Below, one piece after another: positions 25,979-34,417 of a DNA stretch of 64,000 nucleotides (position 1 is its first letter; every line of letters begins with the position of its first letter). The translations under genes were made by a program, and so were the position numbers. Under the pieces are notes generated by a model that was given only the letters and a program-made list of their open reading frames with translations, searched no databases and was not told the DNA's origin. Source of the DNA: Verrucomicrobiota bacterium. GTDB lineage: Bacteria > Chlamydiota > Chlamydiia > Chlamydiales > Rhabdochlamydiaceae. The stretch is from the NCBI GenBank assembly GCA_018240015.1, contig JAFEGJ010000005.1, forward strand, positions 1 through 64,000. Reading direction: 5' to 3'.

Positions 25979-26842
25979 TTAGATCAATGTGCAGTTTCTA
26001 CAGCAAACGCCATAATAATTCGTTTCATAAACCCCATTTTTATATTCCCCAACCGTGTGTCTTAGATCAACCCTTTTGCCTGTCCATATTCGTCCTTCTT
26101 TAAAAATACCAATATCTCTTTGACCGTTTAAATATTTTTCGCCTTGCCCATGATACTTACCGTTTTCCCAAGAGCCTGAATAAGTAGAGCAGTAATCGCT
26201 GTCGCCATTTACATAGCTACCTTGTCCATGCATCTTGCCATTTTTCCACTCTCCTCGATATACGTCACCATCGGCATTCTTATAAGTTCCATTTCCATGC
26301 CAGTTCCCCCCTACCCACTCACCATCATATATCTCTCCATTTGAATATTTAAAAATGCCTTTTCCTTCTGGGCAATCTAAAGCATATTCCCCTTCATATT
26401 TGTCGCCATTAGACCAAAATGTCAGCCCTTTGCCATGTTGTTTTCCATCAGCCCATTCTCCTTCGTGCCTTGTTCCATTAGATAGTTTTAAAACCCCTCT
26501 ACCATGGAATTTGCCATTTTGCCATTCGCCTTCGTATTGCTTTCTTTCCATACCTGGATGATACGTAAGAGTTCCTCTTCCATGGGGCAGGCCATTTTGC
26601 ACATCACCAACGTACCGACCATCAGAAAGTGTCAGCGTTTGTTGTGTTGTAACTTGCGGGAGCGGAACATTGGCTCGTTGCATTTCTTGCTGAGCCGCCA
26701 TTTGTTTCGAAATGATTTGCATTGCCCGTCCCAGCACGACTGGGTCGACCTGAATTGGATTTTGGCTGGAAGTTTGAAGTGCTGCGCTTTGAGGCAAATT
26801 TGTTTGCAATAAGGGTGTTTTTTCACCAATCCTATCTGTCAT
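25979..26842 (-). CDS. MORN-repeat protein with CaaX-like C-terminus (copy 2)
   Basis: Also 287 residues and nearly identical to copy 1 over residues 1-130. The later MORN repeats differ (FKYSNGEIYDGEWVGGNWHGNG and others), and the tail is VCCRNCTLI. Keeping C-C-x-x-C-T-L-x at the very end while the repeats diverge suggests the tail is functional. The start at 26842 follows AAGGAG; an ATG six bases earlier sits on the ribosome site. It is transcribed ahead of copy 1 and divergently from the collagen-like gene, 138 bases away. Confidence 0.8.
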   Translation of the reverse strand: MTDRIGEKTPLLQTNLPQSAALQTSSQNPIQVDPVVLGRAMQIISKQMAAQQEMQRANVPLPQVTTQQTLTLSDGRYVGDVQNGLPHGRGTLTYHPGMERKQYEGEWQNGKFHGRGVLKLSNGTRHEGEWADGKQHGKGLTFWSNGDKYEGEYALDCPEGKGIFKYSNGEIYDGEWVGGNWHGNGTYKNADGDVYRGEWKNGKMHGQGSYVNGDSDYCSTYSGSWENGKYHGQGEKYLNGQRDIGIFKEGRIWTGKRVDLRHTVGEYKNGVYETNYYGVCCRNCTLI

Positions 26843-26980
26843 AAACATTCTCCTTCTCTAACATGAGCCTCATCGTGACCAAAAGATTATCTCAATGACT
26901 TTTTTTTTGCTATTATCATTCAAAAAAATGTTGCGTATTTTAAGCCTGTGTCTTAAACTTTTTTGAGAGAAGGAGGAGGT

Positions 26981-28771
26981 ATGTTAAGTTTATCAAAACA
27001 AGCTAACTCTTTGGATTTTTCCCCACTTGATCGAGAGTCTTTAGCTTTATTCTTGTCTCTAAGAGATAACCCCGAAATTCAAAAGGACGAAGCGCTCTGT
27101 AAAATGTTCAAGGATGCTGTCTCTTTTATGACAGCCTCATTTCCACAAGCTCTAATCCCTGTAACTCAGATAACTTCTACATCAGAACCAGTTTCGGGAT
27201 CACCTTTTATACTTATCGACACCAGTGGCGAACAAGGGGATAACGGCTACCCAGGTAATGTAGCTTCTTGTTTGAGCGGAAGAGGATTAAATGGCACTGA
27301 TGGATCGCATGGAAAAAATGCACGCGATATCCATTTACGATTGGCAGTAAAAGAAGGGATTATCGTTGCCCAATGGGACAATAATCAGGCTATGATGAAA
27401 TGGGGAGATCCTTCCGCGGCTATTTTTTTACGAGCAATAGGAGGAAAAGGAGGTTATGGCGGTGGAGGAGGCAAAGGGGGAGCGGGCATCCCTGGAGAAC
27501 CGGGTCGTAATGCGACACGATTTTCCCCCGGGGAAAATGGCCAACGAGGAGAGCGAGGAGGGCCCGGCGGAAATGGCGGAGATGGGGGTAATGGTGGGAA
27601 AGGTGGCAACGTCACAGTTTATGTCGATCCGCTAGATGCCGACTTACTTATGCTCTTGAATCCACCTGAAATTAACGGGGGAGAGTTTGGAAATGGCGGA
27701 CTCTTGGGCAAAGGTGGAAAAGGAGGCAGCGGAGGAAAAGGTGGGACAAGCTTTTCATGGAGCGAAACGACGTATGTAAGCGTGTATGATAGTTTTAGTC
27801 ATAGCTTCCGTTCGGAGCCACGCACAATTTCTGGTTTTAACCCGGGAGGGACCAATGGCCTGAAGGGCCTTCCTGGCCAGGAAGGCACTTGCGGTGAAAA
27901 TGGGAAGCCGGGCCTTAATGGTACTTTTCAAATGGTTGTTGGAGAAAATGCCTATCAAACGATCTACGATCTTGCGATAAGGGTCTCTAAAATTGTCGAC
28001 CTAACACAAGGTAATCCCTCTGATATTAATGAACCTGGAGAATGGGTTAATTTGATGGTTACTGCGACTAATATTGGAGGTATGCCAACACCTTTACAAG
28101 ATATCGAGGTTTCGCTTCAAACGGCAGTTTGGATTGAGCAAAAAAATGGCACTCTTGTTCTTAAAGCCTCCGAACAACTCGCTGCTGGAAGCTCTCATAC
28201 TTTTAATTCTCCTTTCAGTTTTCGTATTAAGGATGAGCCCTTTTTGACTGAGGAGCTGCTGAACAAGCAAGAACAGCTGACCTATTGTGCCCTCTTAAGC
28301 CGGGTTAATAAGTCTTTTCCTCATGTCGGCCAGCAAAAGGATTTCTTTTCTGTTAAATATCCCCTGCATATTTCATCTTTAACGGTGAAAACCTTTTCCC
28401 TAAAGGACGTATCTACTTTGCGTCTATCAATTCAAAATATCTCCTCTATTGTTATGGGGAAGTTAGGACCACAGAAAAGGCGAGCTTTTGTAGTTTTTGA
28501 AATAATCGAGACCGAAGAAATCAAATATGGAGATATGGAGTTTGAAGGAATGGGTATCCATAAGAATTCTATTGAACTCGAGCATCTTGCTCCAAAAAGC
28601 GAGAAGCAGGTTGACTTCGGCCTGCGCTTCACCAATCGTAATTTACGCGCTTCCTCTAAAGTAGTCGTGGTAGCTTCGTTATTCCTCGAATATTTCAATT
28701 CAAAAGCAAATATGCCCCCAGAGCAAGCACGGTGCATTCAAAGGCAAAAGATGGAGCTTTCTTATACGTAA
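26981..28771 (+). CDS. Glycine-rich collagen-like protein with C-terminal beta-domains
   Basis: 596 residues with three parts. The N-terminal helical region (1-70) comes first. The Gly-rich core (about 85-325) carries collagen-like or GGxGG runs (GGKGGYGGGGGKGG, GGNGGDGGNGGKGG, GLKGLPGQEGTCGENGKPG), split by a beta segment around VDPLDADLLMLLNPPEINGG. The C-terminal 270 residues (WVNLMVTATNIGGMP, LRLSIQNISSIVMGK) read as Ig-like/DUF11-type strands. No signal peptide is seen. Surface or host-cytosol scaffolding is possible; function unknown. The ATG at 26981 directly follows AAGGAGGAGGT. Confidence 0.65.
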   Translation: MLSLSKQANSLDFSPLDRESLALFLSLRDNPEIQKDEALCKMFKDAVSFMTASFPQALIPVTQITSTSEPVSGSPFILIDTSGEQGDNGYPGNVASCLSGRGLNGTDGSHGKNARDIHLRLAVKEGIIVAQWDNNQAMMKWGDPSAAIFLRAIGGKGGYGGGGGKGGAGIPGEPGRNATRFSPGENGQRGERGGPGGNGGDGGNGGKGGNVTVYVDPLDADLLMLLNPPEINGGEFGNGGLLGKGGKGGSGGKGGTSFSWSETTYVSVYDSFSHSFRSEPRTISGFNPGGTNGLKGLPGQEGTCGENGKPGLNGTFQMVVGENAYQTIYDLAIRVSKIVDLTQGNPSDINEPGEWVNLMVTATNIGGMPTPLQDIEVSLQTAVWIEQKNGTLVLKASEQLAAGSSHTFNSPFSFRIKDEPFLTEELLNKQEQLTYCALLSRVNKSFPHVGQQKDFFSVKYPLHISSLTVKTFSLKDVSTLRLSIQNISSIVMGKLGPQKRRAFVVFEIIETEEIKYGDMEFEGMGIHKNSIELEHLAPKSEKQVDFGLRFTNRNLRASSKVVVVASLFLEYFNSKANMPPEQARCIQRQKMELSYT

Positions 28772-28876
28772 TCGTCCAAAGGCAAATTTATATAGATTTT
28801 TGTGCCAGCGTGGTAGAGAAGCGTTCGTCTGCTAGAAAACTAAATTCAGCTTCTTACTAGATGACAGACGGATCGG

Positions 28877-28905
28877 TTGACAATGCTCTTAAAAGGTTTT
28901 ATACA
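28877..28905 (+). promoter_or_regulatory. Near-consensus sigma-70-type promoter
   Basis: TTGACA (28877-28882), a 17-base spacer and TATACA (28900-28905) lie about 58 bases before the ATG of the ProP-like gene. This is the best promoter match noticed in the window and indicates that the transporter is transcribed on its own. Confidence 0.6.
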
Positions 28906-28962
28906 GGATCTGTCTAGTCTAGAAGAATTTATCAGGTGTTTGGAGGGCGACGGTTTCTTTCA

Positions 28963-30225
28963 ATGGAAAAAACTGCATTAAATAAAGAGCAGATTCACGT
29001 AATTGGTGCGGTTACCTTTGGAAATATTCTTGAATGGTTTGAGGTGTATTCTTTTGCATATCTAGCCCCAATACTTGCTCAAAAATTTTTCAGTCCTCAA
29101 TCCGGTGTTTCGAGTTTAATGCTTGCTTTTTTAGTTTTTGGTTTAGGCTTTATAACTAGACCAATTGGTGGAATCATATTTGGTCGAATTGGTGATAGAA
29201 TAGGGAGAAAAAAGGCTTTTGTATTGTCAATAATCGTGCTAACAGTTCCTACATTCATGATGGGATTTCTACCAACTTATGAAACCTGGGGCATAGCAGC
29301 ACCGATTTCTTTATGTCTCCTTAGACTAATACAATCAATCCCTACCGGTGGAGAGATCCCTGGAGTTATTTGTTATTTATATGAAAATGCCAACGAAAAT
29401 AATAAAAGATACATGACTAGTTGGAACGCAGTCGGAAATCAAATCGGGGCTATAATTGGACTGTTTGAAACATTTTTAATGGAAAATTATATGTCGGATG
29501 CGTTTCTTTCTTCATGGGGATGGCGTATTTCTTTTATTTCTGGAGGGGTGATTGGTCTGGCTGGAATTTATTTGCGACATACATTACATGAAACGCCGGT
29601 TTTCCTAAAATTAAAACAGAGCCATAAGGTTGACCGTGAAACGGTCAGACAGTTACTAGCAAACTTTAAGGCCAAGATAGGTATTGGAACAGCTTATGGA
29701 CTGGTCGACGCTGCTACTTTTTATCTAATTGCAACTTATGTGCCTACTTTTATTAATGATTCCTTAGGACTGAGTGTTAATCAGAATATGTTTATTTCTT
29801 TTGTGATTCTTCTGATTACAACAGTTTTGCTCCCATATATAGGTCGGTTAGCAGATAGGTATAGCAATCGGTGGATGTGCATTGGAAGTGCCTTGCTTGT
29901 AATTGCCTTACTATATCCACTAAGCGTTGCAATGTCGAATAAGGACATTGTTTCTCTTTCAATAATAGGCTTCCTGTTCCTTTTGCCTATCAGCTGTATA
30001 ACTGCTTTAATTGCATATTTATTAGGAAGTCTTTTTCCTCCTCAAGTAAGATTTACTGGAGTTGGTGTTGCTGTAAACTTAGCGGATGGAATAGTGGGAG
30101 GATTTACACCAGCTATTGCATTACTGTTGTTGCAATTTACCGGAGACCAATCTGCATTTTGTTGGTATATTTTTATTTGTGCTTTAATTTCGTTGATAGC
30201 TTATGCGACAACCCTTAGGGACTGA
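28963..30225 (+). CDS. MFS transporter, metabolite:H+ symporter (ProP-like) family
   Basis: A 420-residue inner-membrane protein with 12 hydrophobic segments. The N-terminus (GNILEWFEVYSFAYLAPILAQKFF) and the loop motif GRIGDRIGRKKAF after TM2-TM3 are typical of the MHS group, which includes the proline/betaine porter ProP and citrate or alpha-ketoglutarate carriers. IPTGGEIPGVICYLYE matches the TM4-5 signature. No C-terminal coiled coil is present, unlike E. coli ProP. Substrate not determinable. The ATG at 28963 is chosen over a GTG at 28936. The end overlaps the convergent methyltransferase by 11 bases. Confidence 0.9.
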   Translation: MEKTALNKEQIHVIGAVTFGNILEWFEVYSFAYLAPILAQKFFSPQSGVSSLMLAFLVFGLGFITRPIGGIIFGRIGDRIGRKKAFVLSIIVLTVPTFMMGFLPTYETWGIAAPISLCLLRLIQSIPTGGEIPGVICYLYENANENNKRYMTSWNAVGNQIGAIIGLFETFLMENYMSDAFLSSWGWRISFISGGVIGLAGIYLRHTLHETPVFLKLKQSHKVDRETVRQLLANFKAKIGIGTAYGLVDAATFYLIATYVPTFINDSLGLSVNQNMFISFVILLITTVLLPYIGRLADRYSNRWMCIGSALLVIALLYPLSVAMSNKDIVSLSIIGFLFLLPISCITALIAYLLGSLFPPQVRFTGVGVAVNLADGIVGGFTPAIALLLLQFTGDQSAFCWYIFICALISLIAYATTLRD

Positions 30226-31027
30226 TTTTCTCTGCAATTATATCCAGTCTAGGTATTCTAAGTTTGACTGATCCATCTGGTTGAATAGAAACTGTTTTCA
30301 AATATTCATCTATTATTTGTTTGAAGAAGATTTTTTGTTTTTTTCTGGGTAAAGGTTTCAAAAAAGGGAACCATAATAGAATGTATTTCTCAATAGAGCT
30401 TCTACTAGGAAATGATACTTCTTGGATGTGGGAAAAGCAATATTTTATCTTAAAACCGTTTTCGACAACGCAATCCTTAAATTCATCTGAATTTATAAAA
30501 AACCAGCCAGGATGAAAATCTTTAAAAAAAGAAGCCCAATCGGAAAGAGCAATAACTACATCAATGCTCTTTTGAAGTTCTTGGCTTATGCATAGTGGCA
30601 TGGTAATTGCTAATAGTCCTTTCTTGCTTAGAGAAGAGTAGCAATTTTTAAGAAAAACATTTTTATTTTGTACCCACTGAAGAACAAATGATGAAAAAAT
30701 AATATCGAATTGATGTTCGAAGCAGAAATTTTCAGCTTCACCCAATTGGAATTGTAGGTTTGGGTAGCTATCTTTTGAAAAGTGTTCAGATGCAAATTTG
30801 ATCATCTCAGGAGATATGTCAATTCCCAACACGAAACCATGATTTGCGATAGTTGCCAGCTGTGCAGTTATTCTTCCATTTCCACAGCCGACATCTAGAA
30901 TATTATCCTTTGAGGAGATGTTTAAATGCTTTAAGAACTCGATGGCTGCATCTTGCTGTGCGAATGAGAGCTCATGGTATTCTTTTGCTTTCCAAGTTAT
31001 ATTTGATGAGCTATTGGAGTATGTCAT
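30215..31027 (-). CDS. Class I SAM-dependent methyltransferase
   Basis: 270 residues with SAM motif I ILDVGCGNGR (43-52), the acidic loop GIDISPEM, motif II around FDIIFSSFVLQWVQ and post-motif LSKKGLLAITMP. The pattern resembles trans-aconitate/BioC-like methyltransferases; the substrate is unknown. The C-terminal third (PRKKQKIFFKQIIDEYL) is basic. It follows the acetyltransferase gene by 11 bases and is probably co-transcribed with it. The local AT-rich composition suggests acquisition. Confidence 0.85.
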   Translation of the reverse strand: MTYSNSSSNITWKAKEYHELSFAQQDAAIEFLKHLNISSKDNILDVGCGNGRITAQLATIANHGFVLGIDISPEMIKFASEHFSKDSYPNLQFQLGEAENFCFEHQFDIIFSSFVLQWVQNKNVFLKNCYSSLSKKGLLAITMPLCISQELQKSIDVVIALSDWASFFKDFHPGWFFINSDEFKDCVVENGFKIKYCFSHIQEVSFPSRSSIEKYILLWFPFLKPLPRKKQKIFFKQIIDEYLKTVSIQPDGSVKLRIPRLDIIAEKISP

Positions 31028-31038
31028 TAATGAAAAAA

Positions 31039-31659
31039 CTATATCAAATTTAGGGAGTACCAGTTTCGGGGATTGCCTTCGTACCTTAAGCTGGATTGAT
31101 AAAATGCTAATCCTGCTTTTTGTATTATTTTATTCGAGGCAATATTTTTAGGATGCGCTGTCGCAATTATACGATTAATGGTAAGGCCTGTTGATTGATA
31201 ATTTCTCTTATATAGCCCTTGAATTAATGGAAGTAAAAAATCCTGAACCGCTTCTGTGCAGTATCCCTTATTGTGAAAATCTTTCAGAAATATCCATCCA
31301 ATTTCCACCTCTCCCGGATTGCCAGTTGGCACGAGATCAACCTGACCGATAAACGTGAAACTATCTTTTAAAAATACCGAAAAAAGGCCAAAGGGTTCTC
31401 CGCGGTCAAAATATCGTCTGCCTCTTTCTTTAATATATTCAAGAATCTGTTGAGCTGTTCTTGGTTTTCCATTATCAAAATATTTTGTAATTTCCTCATC
31501 GCTGTACAAATCCAAACAGCTCTCCAAGTCAGAATCCTGATATGATCGAATGTAAAGACGTTCAGTAAAGCCTTCTATTAATAGTCGATGTCCATGTGAA
31601 AAAAATGAAATTTTTCCCCTTTCTTGAGATATTTCCTTTACGCGACTAATTACAACCAT
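31039..31659 (-). CDS. GNAT-family N-acetyltransferase (RimJ/RimL-like)
   Basis: 206 residues. The GNAT fold runs from LYIRSYQDSDLESCLDLYSDEE through FIGQVDLVP, VEIGWIFLKDFHNKGYCTEAVQDFL (acetyl-CoA-binding motif A, here HNKGYCTEA in place of the usual xxGxGxA) and ATAHPKNIASNKIIQKAGL (motif B). Substrate unknown; members modify ribosomal proteins, small amines or antibiotics. A GGGAGGT ribosome site precedes the ATG at 31659. It heads a two-gene unit with the methyltransferase. Confidence 0.85.
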   Translation of the reverse strand: MVVISRVKEISQERGKISFFSHGHRLLIEGFTERLYIRSYQDSDLESCLDLYSDEEITKYFDNGKPRTAQQILEYIKERGRRYFDRGEPFGLFSVFLKDSFTFIGQVDLVPTGNPGEVEIGWIFLKDFHNKGYCTEAVQDFLLPLIQGLYKRNYQSTGLTINRIIATAHPKNIASNKIIQKAGLAFYQSSLRYEGNPRNWYSLNLI

Positions 31660-32091
31660 ATATAACCTCCCTGAAACCTGTAGAAAATAGTATATTTTGC
31701 TGTTATTTAAATCAACTAATTGGAGCCCAAATTAAAAAATATTTTATTATTAACTTTATAAATTACTGTTATTTAGTTGTGTTTGTTTATATATTAAAAA
31801 TTTAAAAACACTATAAATTACGCGGTGAAATTTAAATTTTTTTATTAAAAACGTGGTTTCTTAGTAATCTCTCGGAGATCTCGGTCAAAAAAAGCTATCT
31901 CAGACATCCCCTTACTTCGTCAACCTCATAATGGGGGCTGTGTGCGTTGGCTTGCTTCAAACTTGAATTTTCCCTGGCCTATCTCTCTATAGATTCGACT
32001 AGCAACTTAGGCATACTAAATAGTTTTCGGTATTTTTGTTGATTGTAACTTCGACGCCTAATAGAATTGCAGATAATCAACCGGAGCTATT
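31660..32091. other. 432-base AT-rich intergenic stretch
   Basis: No gene, tRNA or mobile-element end is recognised. The first 200 bases are very AT-rich. The middle holds a GAGATCTC palindrome near 31876 and a short C4/G5 pair (CCCC near 31910, GGGGG near 31935) that does not build a convincing long stem. The right end carries the possible promoter listed for the lipoprotein. Confidence 0.5.
32036..32064 (+). promoter_or_regulatory. Possible promoter for lipoprotein copy 2
   Basis: TTGTTG (32036-32041), a 17-base spacer and TAATAG (32059-32064) lie 28 bases before the ATG at 32092. Moderate match in AT-rich DNA. Confidence 0.3.
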
Positions 32092-32685
32092 ATGAAAAAC
32101 ACAATCTATTTAGTCGTTGGAAGTGTTCTTTGCCTTGCAGGCTGCAGCCCTGCAAAAGTTCGTGACAATTTATCATACTCGCCTGTTATTGAGACTCAAG
32201 AGAAAAAGCAAATTACTTTAGCTCTAGAAACATTTGAAGATAAGCGTTCGGAGGGAAAAATAATTGGTAACTTCAAAGACATTCTAGGGATAACTCTCGC
32301 AGAGATAACAACAGAGCAGAATATTCCTCAATGGATTACCAATGCTATCAAAACCGAGCTTTCGAATGCTGGATATTCTGTTGTAGATGCACCTTTGAGT
32401 GATGGATATTCTATTAATGGAAATATCTTAAGGGTATTTAATAAAGTGCGCTTTGGCAGAGATAGCAGCGTTGTTGTAGAGATCGCCTTAAAGAAAGGGC
32501 AAGAAGTCGTTTTTAATAAAACATATGAAACGCATAGTAACGGAACGATAAATTGCACGGATGGAGACAAAACGTGGAAAGAATACACTACTCCAAGTGA
32601 AGGGTTTAAACTTAACCTGCAAGAAATCTGTAGGGAAGTGATTACAGACCTTAACAGAGAGCTTTTCAGCACTTCTTTAAATTAA
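32092..32685 (+). CDS. YajG-like lipoprotein (copy 2)
   Basis: 197 residues with lipobox CLAGC (Cys18), then YSPVIETQEKKQITLALETFEDKRSEGKIIG, IPQWITNAIKTELSNAGY and LKLNLQEICREV, all aligned with copy 1 at 19532. The two are anciently diverged paralogues rather than recent copies. A GGAG ribosome site precedes the ATG. It stands alone on the plus strand, convergent with the MATE gene 40 bases away, and forms the right border of the accessory region. Its role is unknown, as for the whole family. Confidence 0.75.
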   Translation: MKNTIYLVVGSVLCLAGCSPAKVRDNLSYSPVIETQEKKQITLALETFEDKRSEGKIIGNFKDILGITLAEITTEQNIPQWITNAIKTELSNAGYSVVDAPLSDGYSINGNILRVFNKVRFGRDSSVVVEIALKKGQEVVFNKTYETHSNGTINCTDGDKTWKEYTTPSEGFKLNLQEICREVITDLNRELFSTSLN

Positions 32686-32725
32686 TGTCTTAACAAAAAT
32701 TCAATCAAAATTTCCCAAACCCTTC

Positions 32726-34060
32726 TTATTGCACAGCTAGAGCCGTCGTGTATTGGCGCTTGAGGTAGCGCGCGCGGAGGAAATTGCTGGAGGCGATTAA
32801 GAGGAGGCCGGGGCTGATCGCAATCCAAAGATGGGGAGAGGAGATGGAGAAGTTTTTGAGGATGAGGTAGGCGCAGCCGGTTTCGAAGATCCAAGTGAGG
32901 ATGGCGCGCATGAGGAGTTGGAATGTGTCTTTGAAGGAGAGGATGTAGGCGACGCCGATGACGTTGAAGGCGTCAAGGGTGAAGCAGATCCAGAGTCCAA
33001 AACCTAGGAGAGAGAGGGAGTAGGGAGATAGGGTAAGGGCAGGAAAGCAGGCGGGGAAGAGGAGGTGGGGAAAGAGTAGGAGGGGGATGGAGAGGGCTGT
33101 GGAAATACCAAGCACAAAGAGGAGGCCGATGCGGAAGGGGTAGTTGAGGAGAGAGTGTGTTTTGCTTCCGAGGATGTGGGATGTTTCTGTGGTGATGAGT
33201 TGGAGGAGGCCTTCGGTGAGGACGGAGAAAATTTCCCAGACGGCGCAGCCGATGGTGAGAATGAGGAGGAAGTCATCTCCCTTGTGGATGACGATGTAAG
33301 CAAGGACAGACCAAGATAGCATGACGGAGCCGGAGGAGATGCATCTGGCTAGGCCGGGACGGAGGTATTCCCAGAGGAGGTGGGGGCGAAGTTGCCAGAG
33401 GGTGGGAGCATGGCTTGAGGGGGACTTTAAAAAAGAAAGAAAGAGGGTGATGCATAGAAGGAGCTGGGTGGAGAGGAAGGCGATGGCGGCTCCGAGGAGT
33501 CCGTGGGGAGGGAGGATGGAGGGGATGCCAAAGATGCAAATGTAGCAGAGAAGAAAGCCGAGGCTTTGAACGAGGAAGGTGATTTTGAGGAGCTCTTTGC
33601 CTCGTTTGTTGCCGAGATAAAAGCAGGAGAGGGCGGCTCCAAGGGGAAAGAGGAAATTACCAGCTGTCATGATGTAGAGGTAGGGAAGGGCAAGGGCGCG
33701 GATGTGGGTATCGATAAAGTAATAGTGTCCGTAGATGAGGGTGGTGGGGATGGTGATGAGCATGGAGAGGAGGGAAAACCAGATCATTTGCCAGATGCAG
33801 GGGCCCATCTCTTTGTATGTCTGGGCTCCTGCAAAGCGGGCGATGTGCACTTGGGCTATGAAGGCGGCGGCTACTGTGGGGATTTTGACGATGTTGAGGA
33901 CGTTGCTGGCTGCGACGGAGGCTTCCATGGCTTCGAGGGAATATCTTCCCAGGAGGATTTTTTCTAGGAATGGAAATAGGGTGGATAGAAGAGCAGTTCC
34001 CGTGAGGGGAAAAAAGAGCAGGAGGAAATGTTTAATTCCTGGGGTCGAAGGTGTGGTCAT
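32726..34060 (-). CDS. MATE-family multidrug/metabolite exporter
   Basis: A 444-residue integral membrane protein with 12 hydrophobic segments in two homologous halves, as in MATE (NorM/DinF) antiporters. The start FLLLFFPLTGTALLSTLFPFLEKILLGRY and the segment IPTVAAAFIAQVHIARFAGAQTYKEMG match the family's first and second helices. Exported substrate unknown. It starts 9 bases after the SH2-like gene stop and is the last gene of a four-gene minus-strand operon. The coding sequence is unusually rich in C and T (G/A on the plus strand). Confidence 0.85.
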   Translation of the reverse strand: MTTPSTPGIKHFLLLFFPLTGTALLSTLFPFLEKILLGRYSLEAMEASVAASNVLNIVKIPTVAAAFIAQVHIARFAGAQTYKEMGPCIWQMIWFSLLSMLITIPTTLIYGHYYFIDTHIRALALPYLYIMTAGNFLFPLGAALSCFYLGNKRGKELLKITFLVQSLGFLLCYICIFGIPSILPPHGLLGAAIAFLSTQLLLCITLFLSFLKSPSSHAPTLWQLRPHLLWEYLRPGLARCISSGSVMLSWSVLAYIVIHKGDDFLLILTIGCAVWEIFSVLTEGLLQLITTETSHILGSKTHSLLNYPFRIGLLFVLGISTALSIPLLLFPHLLFPACFPALTLSPYSLSLLGFGLWICFTLDAFNVIGVAYILSFKDTFQLLMRAILTWIFETGCAYLILKNFSISSPHLWIAISPGLLLIASSNFLRARYLKRQYTTALAVQ

Positions 34061-34069
34061 CTTCCTCTG

Positions 34070-34417
34070 TTAACTAAGAGGTGTACATTCGTCTTTATTG
34101 CAGTGCATCATCAGGTGGATAAAGTTCACAAAGGGTAAATCTGTAGGGACGCTTTTGCAACTGTTTCGGTATGACCATCCATATGGTGAGTGCATAATCA
34201 GAAGGGGTTGGTGTTTAAAGGAGCCATCTTTTTGAACGAAGGTAATGTAGTAGTTCATGGGGTGTTCGCCTTTACGGATTAAAAAAGTAAAAGCGGGCTT
34301 GTCTTGGAGCAAATCTTCGGCGTTTAAGCCTGTGATATTGCCTTTCCAAGCGGGGTGGGACTCAACTTCTTCTTGAATCGGATAGACTGATTCAAACACA
34401 TTGGTTGTTGTACTCAT
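34070..34417 (-). CDS. Stand-alone SH2-like domain protein
   Basis: 115 residues that align by eye to a eukaryotic SH2 domain: W24 with KGNITGLNAEDLL (beta-A and alpha-A), FLIR at 45-48 with Arg48 in the phosphotyrosine-binding beta-B5 position (FLVR motif), YYITF (beta-C), FKHQPL at 67-72 (beta-D, KH as in Src-type domains), then FVNFIHLMMHCNKDECTPL (alpha-B and the closing segment, like F-x-SL-x-x-LV-x-HY). SH2 domains bind phosphotyrosine and are almost confined to eukaryotes; Legionella effectors are a known bacterial exception. Its ATG overlaps the upstream OppA-like stop (ATGA), so the two are co-translated. Host-targeted function is inferred. Confidence 0.6.
   Translation of the reverse strand: MSTTTNVFESVYPIQEEVESHPAWKGNITGLNAEDLLQDKPAFTFLIRKGEHPMNYYITFVQKDGSFKHQPLLIMHSPYGWSYRNSCKSVPTDLPFVNFIHLMMHCNKDECTPLS

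Larger units (their letters stand above)
24980..26850. repeat. Tandem duplication of the MORN gene
   Basis: Two head-to-tail copies about 945 bases apart. Each unit begins with the same 19-base sequence TTGCCTTCAATCACCTACT (24980-24998 and 25925-25943) and ends in a nearly identical first half of the gene. The 5' halves of the two genes are almost identical in DNA, while the 3' halves have diverged. Confidence 0.85.

Noticed and set aside
26981-28771. Repeat array or CRISPR in the Gly-rich gene
   Set aside because: The repeats are codon-level GGN runs in an open frame, not spaced direct repeats.
31860-31990. Possible tRNA or structured RNA in the 31.7-32.1 kb gap
   Set aside because: The C4/G5 pairing and GAGATCTC palindrome do not build a cloverleaf or a long stem.
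19380-32700. Insertion sequence or prophage in the AT-rich region
   Set aside because: No transposase, integrase, phage gene or terminal inverted repeats were recognised.
33503-33967. 154-codon plus-strand frame opposite the MATE gene
   Set aside because: Glycine/acid-rich artefact of the C/T-rich codon usage of the transporter; the minus-strand frame has 12 membrane segments.
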